Shown one piece after another: positions 1 through 7,923 of a stretch of DNA of 37,093 nt (its first letter is position 1; every line of letters begins with the position of its first letter). Both the position numbers and the translations under genes were made by a program. The DNA is from Arthrobacter sp. E3 (GTDB lineage: Bacteria; Actinomycetota; Actinomycetes; Actinomycetales; Micrococcaceae), in assembly GCF_017353415.1 (NCBI RefSeq), contig NZ_JAFMPX010000035.1:1-37093 (forward strand). The letters run 5' to 3'. Below the pieces are notes generated by a model that made no database searches, was not told the origin of the DNA, and was given only the letters and a program-made list of their open reading frames with translations.

Positions 1-114
1 AAGGAATATCCATACCCCAATTCTCCCAGCACCAGCACGGAATCCCTGTTAATCCACCGGCGTTTTAACCCCTTTTTAGGCCACTACCTGATCCCTGCCG
101 TTCCCGACTACTGA
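1..114 (+). CDS. C-terminal end of an unidentified protein (partial)
   Basis: Frame 1 is open from the first base to a TGA at 112–114, giving 37 residues that end in PFLGHYLIPAVPDY. The third codon positions lean to G/C, as expected for coding sequence here, and the peptide looks protein-like rather than random. The gene begins outside the window and I do not recognise the family. It would converge on the methyltransferase gene whose stop lies at 196. Positions 115–195 hold nothing I can name. The short length makes a chance open frame a real alternative. Confidence 0.35.
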   Translation, partial: KEYPYPNSPSTSTESLLIHRRFNPFLGHYLIPAVPDY

Positions 115-195
115 CCCATGCACCTAGGCGATGCGGACTGGCTCCAATATCCCGAGGCTAGCCGGTTCCCTACTTCTGGGCTGATTTCACCGCCT

Positions 196-1110
196 TTATG
201 AAGACCCTTTCCTGGTGCGTCCACTGGCCGGTAACAACCTGCCAGCCACAACAGTGCCGCTCAACTCTTGGCTCCTTGACACGCTGACGCTGAATCCGTG
301 GCGGGCCAAAATAACGGCGGTTGTTTCGGCCTGGCGGGCACTGGCCTCAACAAGCAGCAAGCCGTCCTTGCTGAGCCACGTTGGTGCTTCGGCAGCAATC
401 CTGCGGTGCAAAGCAAGACCGTCCGCGCCGCCGTCAAGCGCCGCCTTGGGCTCATAAACCCTCGCTTCCCGGGGCATGAAGGCGATGGATCCGGTGGGGA
501 CATACGGTGCGTTGGCCACAATCACGTCAAAGCTGCCCTGCAGGCTGTCCGGTACCGGATCAAACAAGTCACCGCAATAGACTTCCCCGCCGAACGCCGC
601 CACGTTCTTCCCCGCGCAGGCCAAGGCCTCAGGATCCACATCCGCAACATGGAGTTCACAGCCGGGCAGTGAACGGGCCAGCGCCGCACCGACGGCTCCG
701 CAGCCGGTGCACAGATCCAAGAGTTTCAGCCGGCTTTCCCCCCATGGGCGGCCAGCTAGCTCAGTGAGGGCTCGGCGAACAAGGAACTCGCTGCGGCGTC
801 GCGGCACAAACACCCCAGGTGCAACAACCATGCGCAATCCACAAAATTCTGCCCACCCCACAAGGTGCTCCAAGGGAATTCCAGCCACGCGCTGTGCGAG
901 CATACCGTCCAGTTCGACCCGTGTTCGGCAGGCACCCATCAAGATGGCAGCTTCGTCCTCGGCGTAGACACACCCGGCCGCTCGAAGGGCGGCCACCAGA
1001 TCGCGGCCAGCCCAATCGGTGGTATTTGTTGGGGCAGCACTGGGTCCGGCACAGCGTTCCTCGATGGGTTCGCCAATAAGTGGCCACGCACCTTGCTCCA
1101 TACCAACCAC
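196..1110 (-). CDS. PrmC/HemK-related N5-glutamine methyltransferase-like protein
   Basis: This 304-residue protein is a class I SAM-dependent methyltransferase of the PrmC/HemK group. An N-terminal helical region (about residues 30–105) precedes the FVPRRRSEFLVRR segment, the SAM-binding LDLCTGCGAVGAALA (about 130–145), the acidic DVDPEAL strand end and the substrate-binding NAPYVPTGS loop. Canonical PrmC has NPPY; NAPY is what I recall for the related family of unknown target (TIGR03704-like), so I do not call it prmC itself. Translation probably starts at GTG 1110 behind GGAGGGG; ATG 1101 is possible. The gene is divergent from the AlkD-like gene with only about 40 bases between them. The substrate is unknown; a ribosomal or release-factor-like protein is an inference. 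Confidence 0.8.
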   Translation of the reverse strand: MVGMEQGAWPLIGEPIEERCAGPSAAPTNTTDWAGRDLVAALRAAGCVYAEDEAAILMGACRTRVELDGMLAQRVAGIPLEHLVGWAEFCGLRMVVAPGVFVPRRRSEFLVRRALTELAGRPWGESRLKLLDLCTGCGAVGAALARSLPGCELHVADVDPEALACAGKNVAAFGGEVYCGDLFDPVPDSLQGSFDVIVANAPYVPTGSIAFMPREARVYEPKAALDGGADGLALHRRIAAEAPTWLSKDGLLLVEASARQAETTAVILARHGFSVSVSRSQELSGTVVAGRLLPASGRTRKGSS

Positions 1111-1150
1111 ATGGTAGTCCCCTCCATGGCAGCCCAGCTAGGCTTTTGCC

Positions 1151-1876
1151 ATGGCCCCGGCACAATCTACCCAAACACAAAGGACTCCCCCAACAGACTC
1201 CCCCAACACCGCCTTCTTGGCTGGGCTCCGTCCTGCACTGGCAGGTGTTGCTGTTCCGGAGAAGTCCGAAGCCATGGCAACGTACATGAAGTCGAGCATG
1301 CCGTTTCTGGGCGTGCCATCGCCCACTGTGCGCAAGACAGTGCGGGACCTGGCTAAAACGCACCCGTTTACGGACGTGGAACAACTTCATGCCACCGTGA
1401 ACAAGCTGTGGCACAATGCCAGCTTCAGAGAAGAGCGGTACGCCGCCATCATGCTTACGGACTCGCGCCTTGGCAGGGGTGAGGTGGGGCTCCTGCCGTT
1501 CTACGCCGTCGTGATTGAGACCGGGCAGTGGTGGGATTTTGTGGACACCGTGGCACCGCGGCTGTGGGAACTATTGCAAACACATCGCGCCACCATGGAT
1601 CCGCTGCTGCGTGAATGGAGCACGCACCCAAATTTTTGGTTCCGCAGGGCTGCTATCATCTCCCAACTGCCGGCGAAAGTGGAGACGGACACGGCGCTGC
1701 TCAACGACGTCATCACCGTGAATATGGCGGACCAGGAGTTTTTCATCCGCAAGGCAATTGGCTGGGCACTGCGCCAATACGCCCGGACCGACCCGGAATG
1801 GGTGCGCAACTATGTTGCCGTAAACGAGGGGCAGCTCAGCCCGCTGTCCAGACGCGAAGCACTCAAGCGGCTCTGA
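1151..1876 (+). CDS. DNA alkylation repair protein, AlkD-like HEAT-repeat glycosylase
   Basis: The 241-residue product is an all-helical HEAT-repeat protein of the AlkD family, which excises N3- and N7-alkylated purines as a DNA glycosylase without base flipping. Typical family segments are MPFLGVPSPTVR near residue 50, the central WFRRAAIISQL and the C-terminal FFIRKAIGWALRQYARTDPEWV followed by LSPLSRREALK. No nuclease or transmembrane segment is seen. The start ATG at 1151 has only a weak ribosome-binding site, so a downstream start near residue 38 (MATYMKSSMPF) is possible. It shares a very short divergent promoter region with the methyltransferase gene. Family assignment is firm; the exact lesion preference cannot be read from sequence. 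Confidence 0.88.
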   Translation: MAPAQSTQTQRTPPTDSPNTAFLAGLRPALAGVAVPEKSEAMATYMKSSMPFLGVPSPTVRKTVRDLAKTHPFTDVEQLHATVNKLWHNASFREERYAAIMLTDSRLGRGEVGLLPFYAVVIETGQWWDFVDTVAPRLWELLQTHRATMDPLLREWSTHPNFWFRRAAIISQLPAKVETDTALLNDVITVNMADQEFFIRKAIGWALRQYARTDPEWVRNYVAVNEGQLSPLSRREALKRL

Positions 1877-1910
1877 ACTGGCGTGCGATGGCGGCCCGGC
1901 TCAGTGCTCA

Positions 1911-1945
1911 CTCAGGGCTCAGTGCTCAGTGCTCAGTGCTCAGTG
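1911..1945. repeat. Five-unit heptad tandem repeat (CTCAGKG)
   Basis: Five consecutive 7-base units run from 1911 (CTCAGGG) through four perfect CTCAGTG units ending at 1945, with a degenerate extra unit at 1900–1906. The array covers the last codons and the stop of the minus-strand mannosyltransferase gene. It carries a TGA in every frame of that strand. It is a candidate site for slippage, but extra copies would leave the protein end nearly unchanged. Confidence 0.85.
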
Positions 1946-3519
1946 ACGGAATCAGCGGCGCGCCGAGGCATGAACAGCCCACGGGTCTGCCTGTCCCAAA
2001 ACATGACGTAGAGCACGCCCAGCAGCCCCACTGCAATGGCAACCGAACGAATCAGTACCAGCGGGATCCATGGGAACACGCTGATCTGGTCCGACAGGGC
2101 GATCAGAATGAAAAAGGCGCCCAAGTAGAACACCAGTCGCTCCTGCCAGCCTTCCGCAATGCCGGTGACAGTGAAGAAGCCCAACAGCCACAGCATGTAC
2201 CAGGGCTGGATGGCCGGCGCCAGCAGCACGACTGCCGCAAACCCCCATGCCATGCGACGCAGCACGGCTTGGCTGTATCGCTGTTTTTCATCCAAGGTTC
2301 CACCGGTTGGTGTGCTCATCTGCGGCGAAATCTTGAAGAAGGCCAACGCCATGACGATCAAGATGGAGATGACCACGCAGACGGTTTGGATGCCGCTGGT
2401 CACCGTGCCACCGGTTCCGCCAAAGAAGGACACCACACCGCCGGCAACGTTGGAAAGCAACCCGACTGGCGCATACAAATGCCACACCGTGCCGGACGTC
2501 CGCAACGCGGCCAACCAGCCGAAGCCAAGCCCGTTGGTGGCACCCATGGCACCCAAGAGCGCCGTCGAAATTCCCAGTGTGGCTGCCCAGAAGCCAAATT
2601 TACGAAGCCATCCAGCCTGCGAACCGGCCCACAGCAGACCCACAAATGGCAGCGCTATCAACGTGATGGGCTTGATGGCAATGGAGGCAGTGACAAGCAG
2701 TATCCCGGCCACCGGATGTTTGGCTGATGCATAGTAAATACCAGCCACAACAAGTCCAAGCATGAGTGAATCGTTGTGGACACTGGCCACAAAATTCATC
2801 AGTACCAAGGGGTTCAACACTGCCAACCACACTGCGCGATTCGGGTTGAAGCCATGGCGGGCCGCAAGTTTTGGCACATAGATGAACAACAGGATCACAC
2901 CGGCCAGGCTAGCCAGGCGGAACGGAATCAAAGCGATTTCCGGACTGTTGGCTGGCAGCATTACAGCGAGATGCTCAATCCAAAGCCACATCGGACCGTA
3001 GGGTGTGGGCGCTTCGGTCCACATGGTGTCCGGGCCCAGCAGGAAGTAGTTATTAAGCGCTGAGATGCCGTTGGTGTACGGGTCAAGGCCCTGCTGCATG
3101 AGCCGGCCTTGGCCAATATAGGCGTAGGAGTCACGGCTGAACACCGGCAAGGCGAACATCATGGGTGTCACCCACAAAATCAGCGCCTTCTTCAACACCG
3201 CCGCCGAGTCAGGACCCCACCCGGCCAAGTGCTGGCGAAGCCGCAGCCACGCGCGGAAAATCAGCACAGCCCCCGCGCACAGCAGCACGGTTGCCACCAC
3301 AACAGCCACAGGCGTGGTTCTAGCCAGGATGAACAGCGGGTTGCGGATCAATACGGAACTGCTGGCCAGCCAACCAATGCCAAAGGAACCCAACGTGAGC
3401 ATGACTGATCCCGCAAAACCCTGCCAGACAGCTGAGGACGCAGTGCCGGTGCGGAAGGGAAGCTTGGCTAACACTTTATTCTTCGCCTCCGGTCGGACAC
3501 CACGCGTGTTGGTCAACAA
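1933..3519 (-). CDS. Polyprenol-phosphomannose-dependent mannosyltransferase, MptB-like
   Basis: This is a polytopic membrane glycosyltransferase of the GT-C fold, about 528 residues, resembling MptA/MptB, which add alpha-1,6-mannose to lipomannan or lipoglycan cores on the outer face of the membrane. The signature is the first extracytoplasmic loop FSRDSYAYIGQGRLMQQGLDPY followed by APTPYGPMWLWIEH. The aspartate and tyrosines there belong to the catalytic/donor region of GT-C enzymes. About a dozen hydrophobic helices follow. I place the start at TTG 3519 because AGGAG sits 5 bases upstream; ATG 3549 and ATG 3603 are alternatives without a good site. The last codons run into the heptad array. 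A divergent membrane glycosyltransferase lies on the other side of the promoter region. Confidence 0.8.
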   Translation of the reverse strand: MLTNTRGVRPEAKNKVLAKLPFRTGTASSAVWQGFAGSVMLTLGSFGIGWLASSSVLIRNPLFILARTTPVAVVVATVLLCAGAVLIFRAWLRLRQHLAGWGPDSAAVLKKALILWVTPMMFALPVFSRDSYAYIGQGRLMQQGLDPYTNGISALNNYFLLGPDTMWTEAPTPYGPMWLWIEHLAVMLPANSPEIALIPFRLASLAGVILLFIYVPKLAARHGFNPNRAVWLAVLNPLVLMNFVASVHNDSLMLGLVVAGIYYASAKHPVAGILLVTASIAIKPITLIALPFVGLLWAGSQAGWLRKFGFWAATLGISTALLGAMGATNGLGFGWLAALRTSGTVWHLYAPVGLLSNVAGGVVSFFGGTGGTVTSGIQTVCVVISILIVMALAFFKISPQMSTPTGGTLDEKQRYSQAVLRRMAWGFAAVVLLAPAIQPWYMLWLLGFFTVTGIAEGWQERLVFYLGAFFILIALSDQISVFPWIPLVLIRSVAIAVGLLGVLYVMFWDRQTRGLFMPRRAADSVTEH

Positions 3520-3829
3520 GTTGTCTCCTGTACTTTTCGAGCCGCCCATGGTCAGGCATGACCTTCCCAGAGCCGAGCACTCCGGTGTGTGCCAGCCGGG
3601 CAACCCGGGAACCAGCGGGGTGCTGCGCTAACATATAAGCAGCCAAGACACCGTTCTTGGCATTCTACCCACACTGGCCGGGCAGTTTCTGAGAAAAGTC
3701 GCTGCGGGACTCTCGGCATCCGCCCCGCGTGCGTGTTGCCTTGGCCGCCCCCATCTCAAGAAGGACCCGACCATCTCCACGGATACGTTTTTTGACAGCC
3801 TTGCCCGCTTCCGGAACGCGCTGCTTCCC

Positions 3830-5170
3830 GTGCGTGTCCAGAAATGGCTGAAATCGCCCCAGGGACTTTGGCTGGTCTTTGCCGTGCTCCACGGCACAGC
3901 GCTTGTCATCGCGGGCATGCAATCGCTGAGCGGCGAGGCATACAGCGACACGGGAATCTACCGTGTCTGGGCCTCTGTTGGCTTCGATGAGACGCGCGTT
4001 CTAGGTCCAAGCCCGTGGGTCTACCCCATCCTTGCGCTTATTCCCATGGCAGTCTCCTACGTGTTGGGCAGTGGCCCGTTCCTGTTCATCTGGGTTTTAA
4101 TGATTTCCGTGCTGAACGCCTTGGCTGTGGGCAAGCTCACCTGCTGGGGCAAAGAACGGCAGGCCATTCCGGCCGCCCTGTGGTGGCTTGCTTTTTCCAC
4201 CGTGATGGCGTGGCTCGGCTTTGCCCGTGTTGATGGACTCACCGCACCGGTGGTCCTCATCGCGCTGTCCCTTGGCGTCGCCAGTCCGTTCCTGACCTCT
4301 TTCATTCTTAGTGTGGCAACGTGGACAAAAGTCTGGCCGGCCGCCGTCGTTCTTGCGCTTTTCACCGTGGTGAGACAGCGGGTGCAGGTGGTGCTGGCGG
4401 GCGTGCTGGTCACGGTGTTTGTCGTGGTGCTGGCGCTGAGCATGGGTTCGCTGCCAAAATTGCTGAACTTCCTGCTGGAACAAGGAGACCGCGGCATGCA
4501 ACTCGAAGCCACGTTCACCGCCCCCTGGCTGTGGATGAGCGTGCTGGGCCTGGGCGGGGCGCACATGTACATGAACGAGGACATCAACTCCATGCAGGTC
4601 GACGGGCCTGGTTCCGAGGTCATGGTGGTGCTGATGCAGCCGTTGTTGATTGTTGCCGCACTGCTCGTGGCTGTCCTCATTTTTTGGGCCCTGCACACGG
4701 GCAAGCGCAACGGTGGCGCCGACCGCACTGCTTTGCTCCTTTTCGGCTCGCTGGCCCTGATCACCGCTTTTGTGGTGTTCAACAAGGTGGGGTCCCCGCA
4801 GTTCATGGTGTGGCTGGCTCCGCCGGTCGCTGTCGGCCTGGCGCACCAGTGGAAGGCGTGGCGTGTTCCGGCCACCTTGCTCATAGCTGTGGCCGTGTTG
4901 ACCTACTTTATATATCCGATGTTTTACACCGCGCTTTCCCACGACAACCCAGTCATGGCCGCTGTGCTGACAGGGCGCAATCTGCTGCTGGTGATCTTGT
5001 TTGTGTGGAGCTTGCGTCAACTATTTTTGCTGGGCCGCAACCCCGCTCTCATCCCCAAACACGACGCCGGAGCCCCGTTCACAGTTGCGGCAGCCCCCGC
5101 CGTGGCACGGTCAAACGGCATGCCCGCACTCTCAACGACGGCAACGACGGCAACGACCAAGGAGCCCTAA
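3830..5170 (+). CDS. Polytopic membrane glycosyltransferase-like protein (DUF2029/GT87 type)
   Basis: The 446-residue product is a membrane protein with roughly ten hydrophobic helices. It carries a first-loop motif GEAYSDTGIYRVWASVGF that resembles GT87/DUF2029 polyprenol-phosphate-mannose or -arabinose transferases. The cytoplasmic tail is rich in Ala and Thr (residues 415–446) with a short TTATTATT run. The GTG at 3830 is the first conventional start in frame, but no ribosome-binding site precedes it. The coding-like frame continues upstream to a run AAGGA at 3760–3764, eight bases before an ATC at 3773 (peptide STDTFFDSLARFRNAL), so the true N-terminus may be longer. It is divergent from the MptB-like gene, suggesting a joint role in lipoglycan or cell-wall glycan assembly. 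Confidence 0.7.
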   Translation: MRVQKWLKSPQGLWLVFAVLHGTALVIAGMQSLSGEAYSDTGIYRVWASVGFDETRVLGPSPWVYPILALIPMAVSYVLGSGPFLFIWVLMISVLNALAVGKLTCWGKERQAIPAALWWLAFSTVMAWLGFARVDGLTAPVVLIALSLGVASPFLTSFILSVATWTKVWPAAVVLALFTVVRQRVQVVLAGVLVTVFVVVLALSMGSLPKLLNFLLEQGDRGMQLEATFTAPWLWMSVLGLGGAHMYMNEDINSMQVDGPGSEVMVVLMQPLLIVAALLVAVLIFWALHTGKRNGGADRTALLLFGSLALITAFVVFNKVGSPQFMVWLAPPVAVGLAHQWKAWRVPATLLIAVAVLTYFIYPMFYTALSHDNPVMAAVLTGRNLLLVILFVWSLRQLFLLGRNPALIPKHDAGAPFTVAAAPAVARSNGMPALSTTATTATTKEP

Positions 5171-5304
5171 GCTTCCTTACCCAATCCTTCCGGCTGCTCG
5201 ACCGCAGCTGGGAACGCACGGCTCCACTGTCAATGCAAGTCATTGGCTCCTACGCTGGGGACATCAGCCCGTTAGTCCACGTGGCTGCACCCCCTAGGAA
5301 GCAG

Positions 5305-6159
5305 ATGCTCAGGATGCCAAGCAACAACCTCGAACCCCAAGAATCCATCCAACGTCGTGGATATGTTGCTGATTTCCTTGGAACCTGTGTCCAGCCGCCT
5401 AGTCTGGAACCAGACATCCAAAGTGATGCGGTTTTATGGGAGGGCAAGGAGTTCATCCCCTACACACATTTTTCGTTGTCCATGAGTAAATCGAGGCATT
5501 TTGCCCGCTGGGTTGCCTGGAACATTGACGGGGATGGCATGAAACTGATCAGTCGTGCCGGGCTTTCCTTCAGCAAGGATCCACGGTTGCCGGCTGAGTT
5601 TCAGGTGGGAAATGAGCTGTACAGCGGCAACCGGCTTGACCGCGGGCATCTGGCACGCCGTGCTGACCTGTTGTGGGGCGAACTGCCTGAGGCACAACAA
5701 GCCAACCGTGACTCTTTCTTCTACAGCAACATCACCCCGCAAATGGACGACTTCAACCAGAGCAGCCAAAACGGTATCTGGGGACGTTTGGAAGACGCCC
5801 TTTACGAGGATGTTGATGTTGAAAACTTGAGGGTCAACGTCATTGCCGGCCCTGTGTTTCGCACGGATGACCGCATGTACCGCGGCGTGGCGCTGCCATC
5901 GGAGTACTGGAAAATGTTGGTTTTTCAGGATCAAGGCGTTTTGAAGGCCCGCGTGTTCCTGCTGACCCAGGACCTGGACCAACTGCGGGCCATTCTGGCG
6001 TTGGACGAGTTCAGGGTCTACCAAATCACCCTGAGTGAACTCCAAGAGCGCACACAGCTCCTTTTTCCACCAGTCCTGGACCTTGCCTGCGCCATGCCCG
6101 CCATGCGTGTTTTCAGCGAAAGGCAGCCGCTGGAATCAGCGGATGACATCACGTGGTGA
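5305..6159 (+). CDS. DNA/RNA non-specific endonuclease (NUC/Serratia nuclease family)
   Basis: The product is a metal-dependent non-specific nuclease of the beta-beta-alpha-metal superfamily, cutting single- and double-stranded DNA and RNA. The DRGH motif (near residue 115 from this start) supplies the catalytic histidine. The later FFYSNITPQMDDFNQS stretch supplies the Mg-binding asparagine, with downstream acidic residues before GRLED. The RVNVIAGPVF strand and the YWKMLVF segment are also typical. I choose ATG 5305 because AGGAA precedes it; ATG 5233 and ATG 5314 are alternatives. No signal peptide or hydrophobic N-terminus is seen with any of these starts, although many family members are exported. 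The open frame extends far upstream, but that part is antisense-like shadow of the membrane protein gene. It stands alone between that gene and oligoribonuclease. Confidence 0.85.
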   Translation: MLRMPSNNLEPQESIQRRGYVADFLGTCVQPPSLEPDIQSDAVLWEGKEFIPYTHFSLSMSKSRHFARWVAWNIDGDGMKLISRAGLSFSKDPRLPAEFQVGNELYSGNRLDRGHLARRADLLWGELPEAQQANRDSFFYSNITPQMDDFNQSSQNGIWGRLEDALYEDVDVENLRVNVIAGPVFRTDDRMYRGVALPSEYWKMLVFQDQGVLKARVFLLTQDLDQLRAILALDEFRVYQITLSELQERTQLLFPPVLDLACAMPAMRVFSERQPLESADDITW

Positions 6160-6182
6160 CCGTGCCCGGCTGAATCTGAAGA

Positions 6183-6806
6183 ATGCAGCGTTCGCGGTAC
6201 ATTGGACGGGTGGCTATTACTAATGAACGCATTGTGTGGATTGACTGTGAGATGACGGGCCTGGATGCCGTCAATGACGCCCTGATCGAGGTTGCGGTGC
6301 TTGTGACGGATTCAGAGTTGAATATTTTGGGTGAGGGCGTTGACGTCGTCATCAAGCCCAGCGACGAATCACTGGCCCAGATGGGTGACTTTGTTCGCGA
6401 TATGCACACCTCCTCGAAGCTTCTCGATGAACTGGCCGGCGGAACCACTATGGAAGACGCCCAGGCTCAGGTACTCGCCTACATTAAAAAGTACGTTTCC
6501 ACGCCCGGCAAGGCCCCGTTGGCCGGCAACTCGATCGGCACGGACAAGGTGTTCCTGAGCCGTGACATGCCTGAGCTGGTGGAGCACCTCCACTACCGCG
6601 TCATCGACGTTTCCACCATCAAGGAGCTCTCCCGCCGCTGGTTTGCACGCGCATACTTCCAGTCACCGGCCAAGACCGGCGGCCACAGGGCACTGGGCGA
6701 CATCAAGGACAGCATCAACGAGCTCAAGTACTACCGCGAAGCCGTTTTCGTGCCGCCGCCCGGCCCTAGTTCCGCCACTGCCAAGAAGATTGCGGCCAAG
6801 TTCTAG
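6183..6806 (+). CDS. orn: Oligoribonuclease
   Basis: Oligoribonuclease is the DEDDh 3'-5' exoribonuclease that degrades 2–5-nucleotide RNAs, including pGpG, to mononucleotides in the cytoplasm. The family motifs are in order: IVWIDCEMTGLD (Exo I, Asp and Glu), LAGNSIGTDKVFLSRDMP (Exo II region), DVSTIKELSRRW and GGHRALGDIKDSINELKYYR (Exo III with His and Asp). The length of about 200 residues is normal. The start is uncertain: ATG 6183 lacks a clear ribosome-binding site, and GTG 6210 would give VAITNERIVWIDCEMTG, closer to what I expect for actinobacterial homologues. An 8-bp AT-rich hairpin follows the stop. The enzyme is often essential. Confidence 0.93.
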   Translation: MQRSRYIGRVAITNERIVWIDCEMTGLDAVNDALIEVAVLVTDSELNILGEGVDVVIKPSDESLAQMGDFVRDMHTSSKLLDELAGGTTMEDAQAQVLAYIKKYVSTPGKAPLAGNSIGTDKVFLSRDMPELVEHLHYRVIDVSTIKELSRRWFARAYFQSPAKTGGHRALGDIKDSINELKYYREAVFVPPPGPSSATAKKIAAKF

Positions 6807-6812
6807 CAGCGC

Positions 6813-6834
6813 ATTCCTTGACCTATCAAGGAAT
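6813..6834 (+). terminator. Hairpin downstream of orn
   Basis: ATTCCTTG (6813–6820) pairs perfectly with CAAGGAAT (6827–6834) around a 6-base loop, just seven bases after the orn stop. The following bases are TTCCAC, so a U-tract is weak. It may terminate orn or only protect its 3' end. Confidence 0.5.
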
Positions 6835-6891
6835 TTCCACTGCTCATAAGCGATCTAGCTCACATTCTTGCAGGAAGATCTAATTTTGGTC

Positions 6892-6918
6892 TTGACACCA
6901 TATTTGATCAGGTAGACT
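6892..6918 (+). promoter_or_regulatory. Promoter for tRNA-His
   Basis: A perfect TTGACA at 6892–6897 and TAGACT at 6913–6918 are separated by 15 bases, about 65 bases before the tRNA. The spacer is short by one or two bases, but TAGACT is a common actinobacterial -10. No other gene in this orientation would need it. Confidence 0.55.
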
Positions 6919-6982
6919 AGTCGTCGTTGCCACAAGCACAGCGGACATCGTAAAAAGATCGAAACTGTTTTGCGGCGGACAT

Positions 6983-7056
6983 GGTGGGATTAGCTCAGTT
7001 GGCAGAGCGCCTGGTTGTGGTCCAGGAGGTCGCGGGTTCAACCCCCGTATCTCACC
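6983..7056 (+). tRNA. tRNA-His (anticodon GTG)
   Basis: The acceptor GTGGGAT (6984–6990) pairs with ATCTCAC (7049–7055) with one G-U pair. The D arm carries TAGCTCAGTTGGCAGAGC, the anticodon stem CTGG/CCAG encloses TTGTGGT (anticodon GTG), and the T arm is CGGGTTCAACCCCCG with one offset. The G at 6983 is the characteristic genome-encoded G-1 of histidine tRNA and faces discriminator C 7056. The 3' CCA is not encoded (CCCTTG follows). It is a single gene with its own promoter and terminator. Confidence 0.97.
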
Positions 7057-7082
7057 CCTTGTGTGGTTCCTGTGGAATCACG

Positions 7083-7114
7083 AAACACCCCGGTCATTTG
7101 ATCGGGGTGTTTTT
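7083..7114 (+). terminator. Rho-independent terminator of tRNA-His
   Basis: AAACACCCCG (7083–7092) pairs with CGGGGTGTTT (7103–7112), with an inner GTC/GAT extension, and is followed by more T residues (7113–7114, then CATTG). It lies 27 bases after the tRNA and ahead of the deformylase gene. Confidence 0.85.
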
Positions 7115-7170
7115 CATTGTCAGCATGTGCAAAACGTAAAAAAGTATTCCAGCCTGAAAAGGAAGCCGTC

Positions 7171-7743
7171 ATGACGATCCGCCCCGTGACCATTTTGGGT
7201 GAGCCTGTGCTTCACCGCCGCGCTGATGAGGTCAATGCCTTCGATGAGGACCTGAAGTCGTTGGTCGCTGACATGTTCGACACCATGGACGCCGCCAATG
7301 GTGTGGGTCTGGCCGCTCCGCAGATTGGCGTGGGTCTGCGCATTTTCACTTACAAGATGGAGAACGACGACGGCGTCCCTCCTCGAGGCGTTCTGGTGAA
7401 CCCCACGCTGACGGTGGGTAAGATCTCCGGCAACGCACCGGACCCTGACGACGAGGTTGAAGGCTGCCTCTCCGTTCCCGGGATCGACTTTCCGCTGAAG
7501 CGGGCCGATTGGGTCCGCGTGCGCGGCTTTGACGTGGACGGCACCCCGCTGGACTTTGAGGCAAGCGGCTGGTTTGCACGCTGCATGCAGCACGAATACG
7601 ACCACCTCGACGGCAAGCTCTATGTTGACCGGCTCAATGCCCGCTACGCAAAGAAAGCCAAACGGGCAGCAAAGAGCAACGGCTGGGGAGTTTCGGGCTT
7701 GACGTGGATGCCCGGGGTCGACCCCGATCCGTTCGGCCACTGA
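7171..7743 (+). CDS. def: Peptide deformylase
   Basis: Peptide deformylase removes the N-formyl group from nascent proteins using a Cys/His/His-bound metal. All three signature motifs are present in the 190-residue product: GVGLAAPQIG (motif 1), EGCLSVPG (motif 2, metal Cys) and QHEYDHLDG (motif 3, HExxH). The open frame extends to 7117, but ATG 7171 is the better start because GAAAAGGAAG precedes it and MTIRPVTILGEPVLH aligns with the usual N-terminus. It follows the tRNA-His terminator and is apparently monocistronic. The C-terminus ends in PGVDPDPFGH, an actinobacterial type tail. Confidence 0.95.
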   Translation: MTIRPVTILGEPVLHRRADEVNAFDEDLKSLVADMFDTMDAANGVGLAAPQIGVGLRIFTYKMENDDGVPPRGVLVNPTLTVGKISGNAPDPDDEVEGCLSVPGIDFPLKRADWVRVRGFDVDGTPLDFEASGWFARCMQHEYDHLDGKLYVDRLNARYAKKAKRAAKSNGWGVSGLTWMPGVDPDPFGH

Positions 7744-7764
7744 CCCGCATACTCGCTTCCTTGT

Positions 7765-7798
7765 GCGTGAGCTACCTCGCATGAGAGTTTTCTCACGC
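7765..7798. repeat. Inverted repeat GCGTGAG/CTCACGC
   Basis: GCGTGAG (7765–7771) and CTCACGC (7792–7798) are perfect inverted 7-mers separated by 20 bases, between def and the sugar transporter gene. It could be a weak terminator for def or an operator in the transporter's upstream region. No T-tract follows. Confidence 0.4.
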
Positions 7799-7923
7799 GT
7801 TGTGGTGGGGTGAATAGTGCCTTGGGGAGGCCCGGCCGGGCGTACCTTGGCCACTGGGGAAATTCACCCACCAGTCTTTCAACACCGGCCGCGCCCTCTT
7901 TGCCGCGGCCGCAAAGGGGCAGC

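Noticed and set aside
1911-1945. CRISPR-like short repeats
   Set aside because: The units are 7 bases and contiguous without spacers.
1615-2727. Long plus-strand open frame (370 codons) antisense to the MptB-like gene
   Set aside because: Its peptide is Gln/His/Pro-rich and lacks any family pattern, while the minus strand encodes a clear membrane enzyme.
4321-5304. Upstream extension of the nuclease frame
   Set aside because: It overlaps the membrane glycosyltransferase gene out of frame and reads as Arg/His/Gly-rich nonsense.
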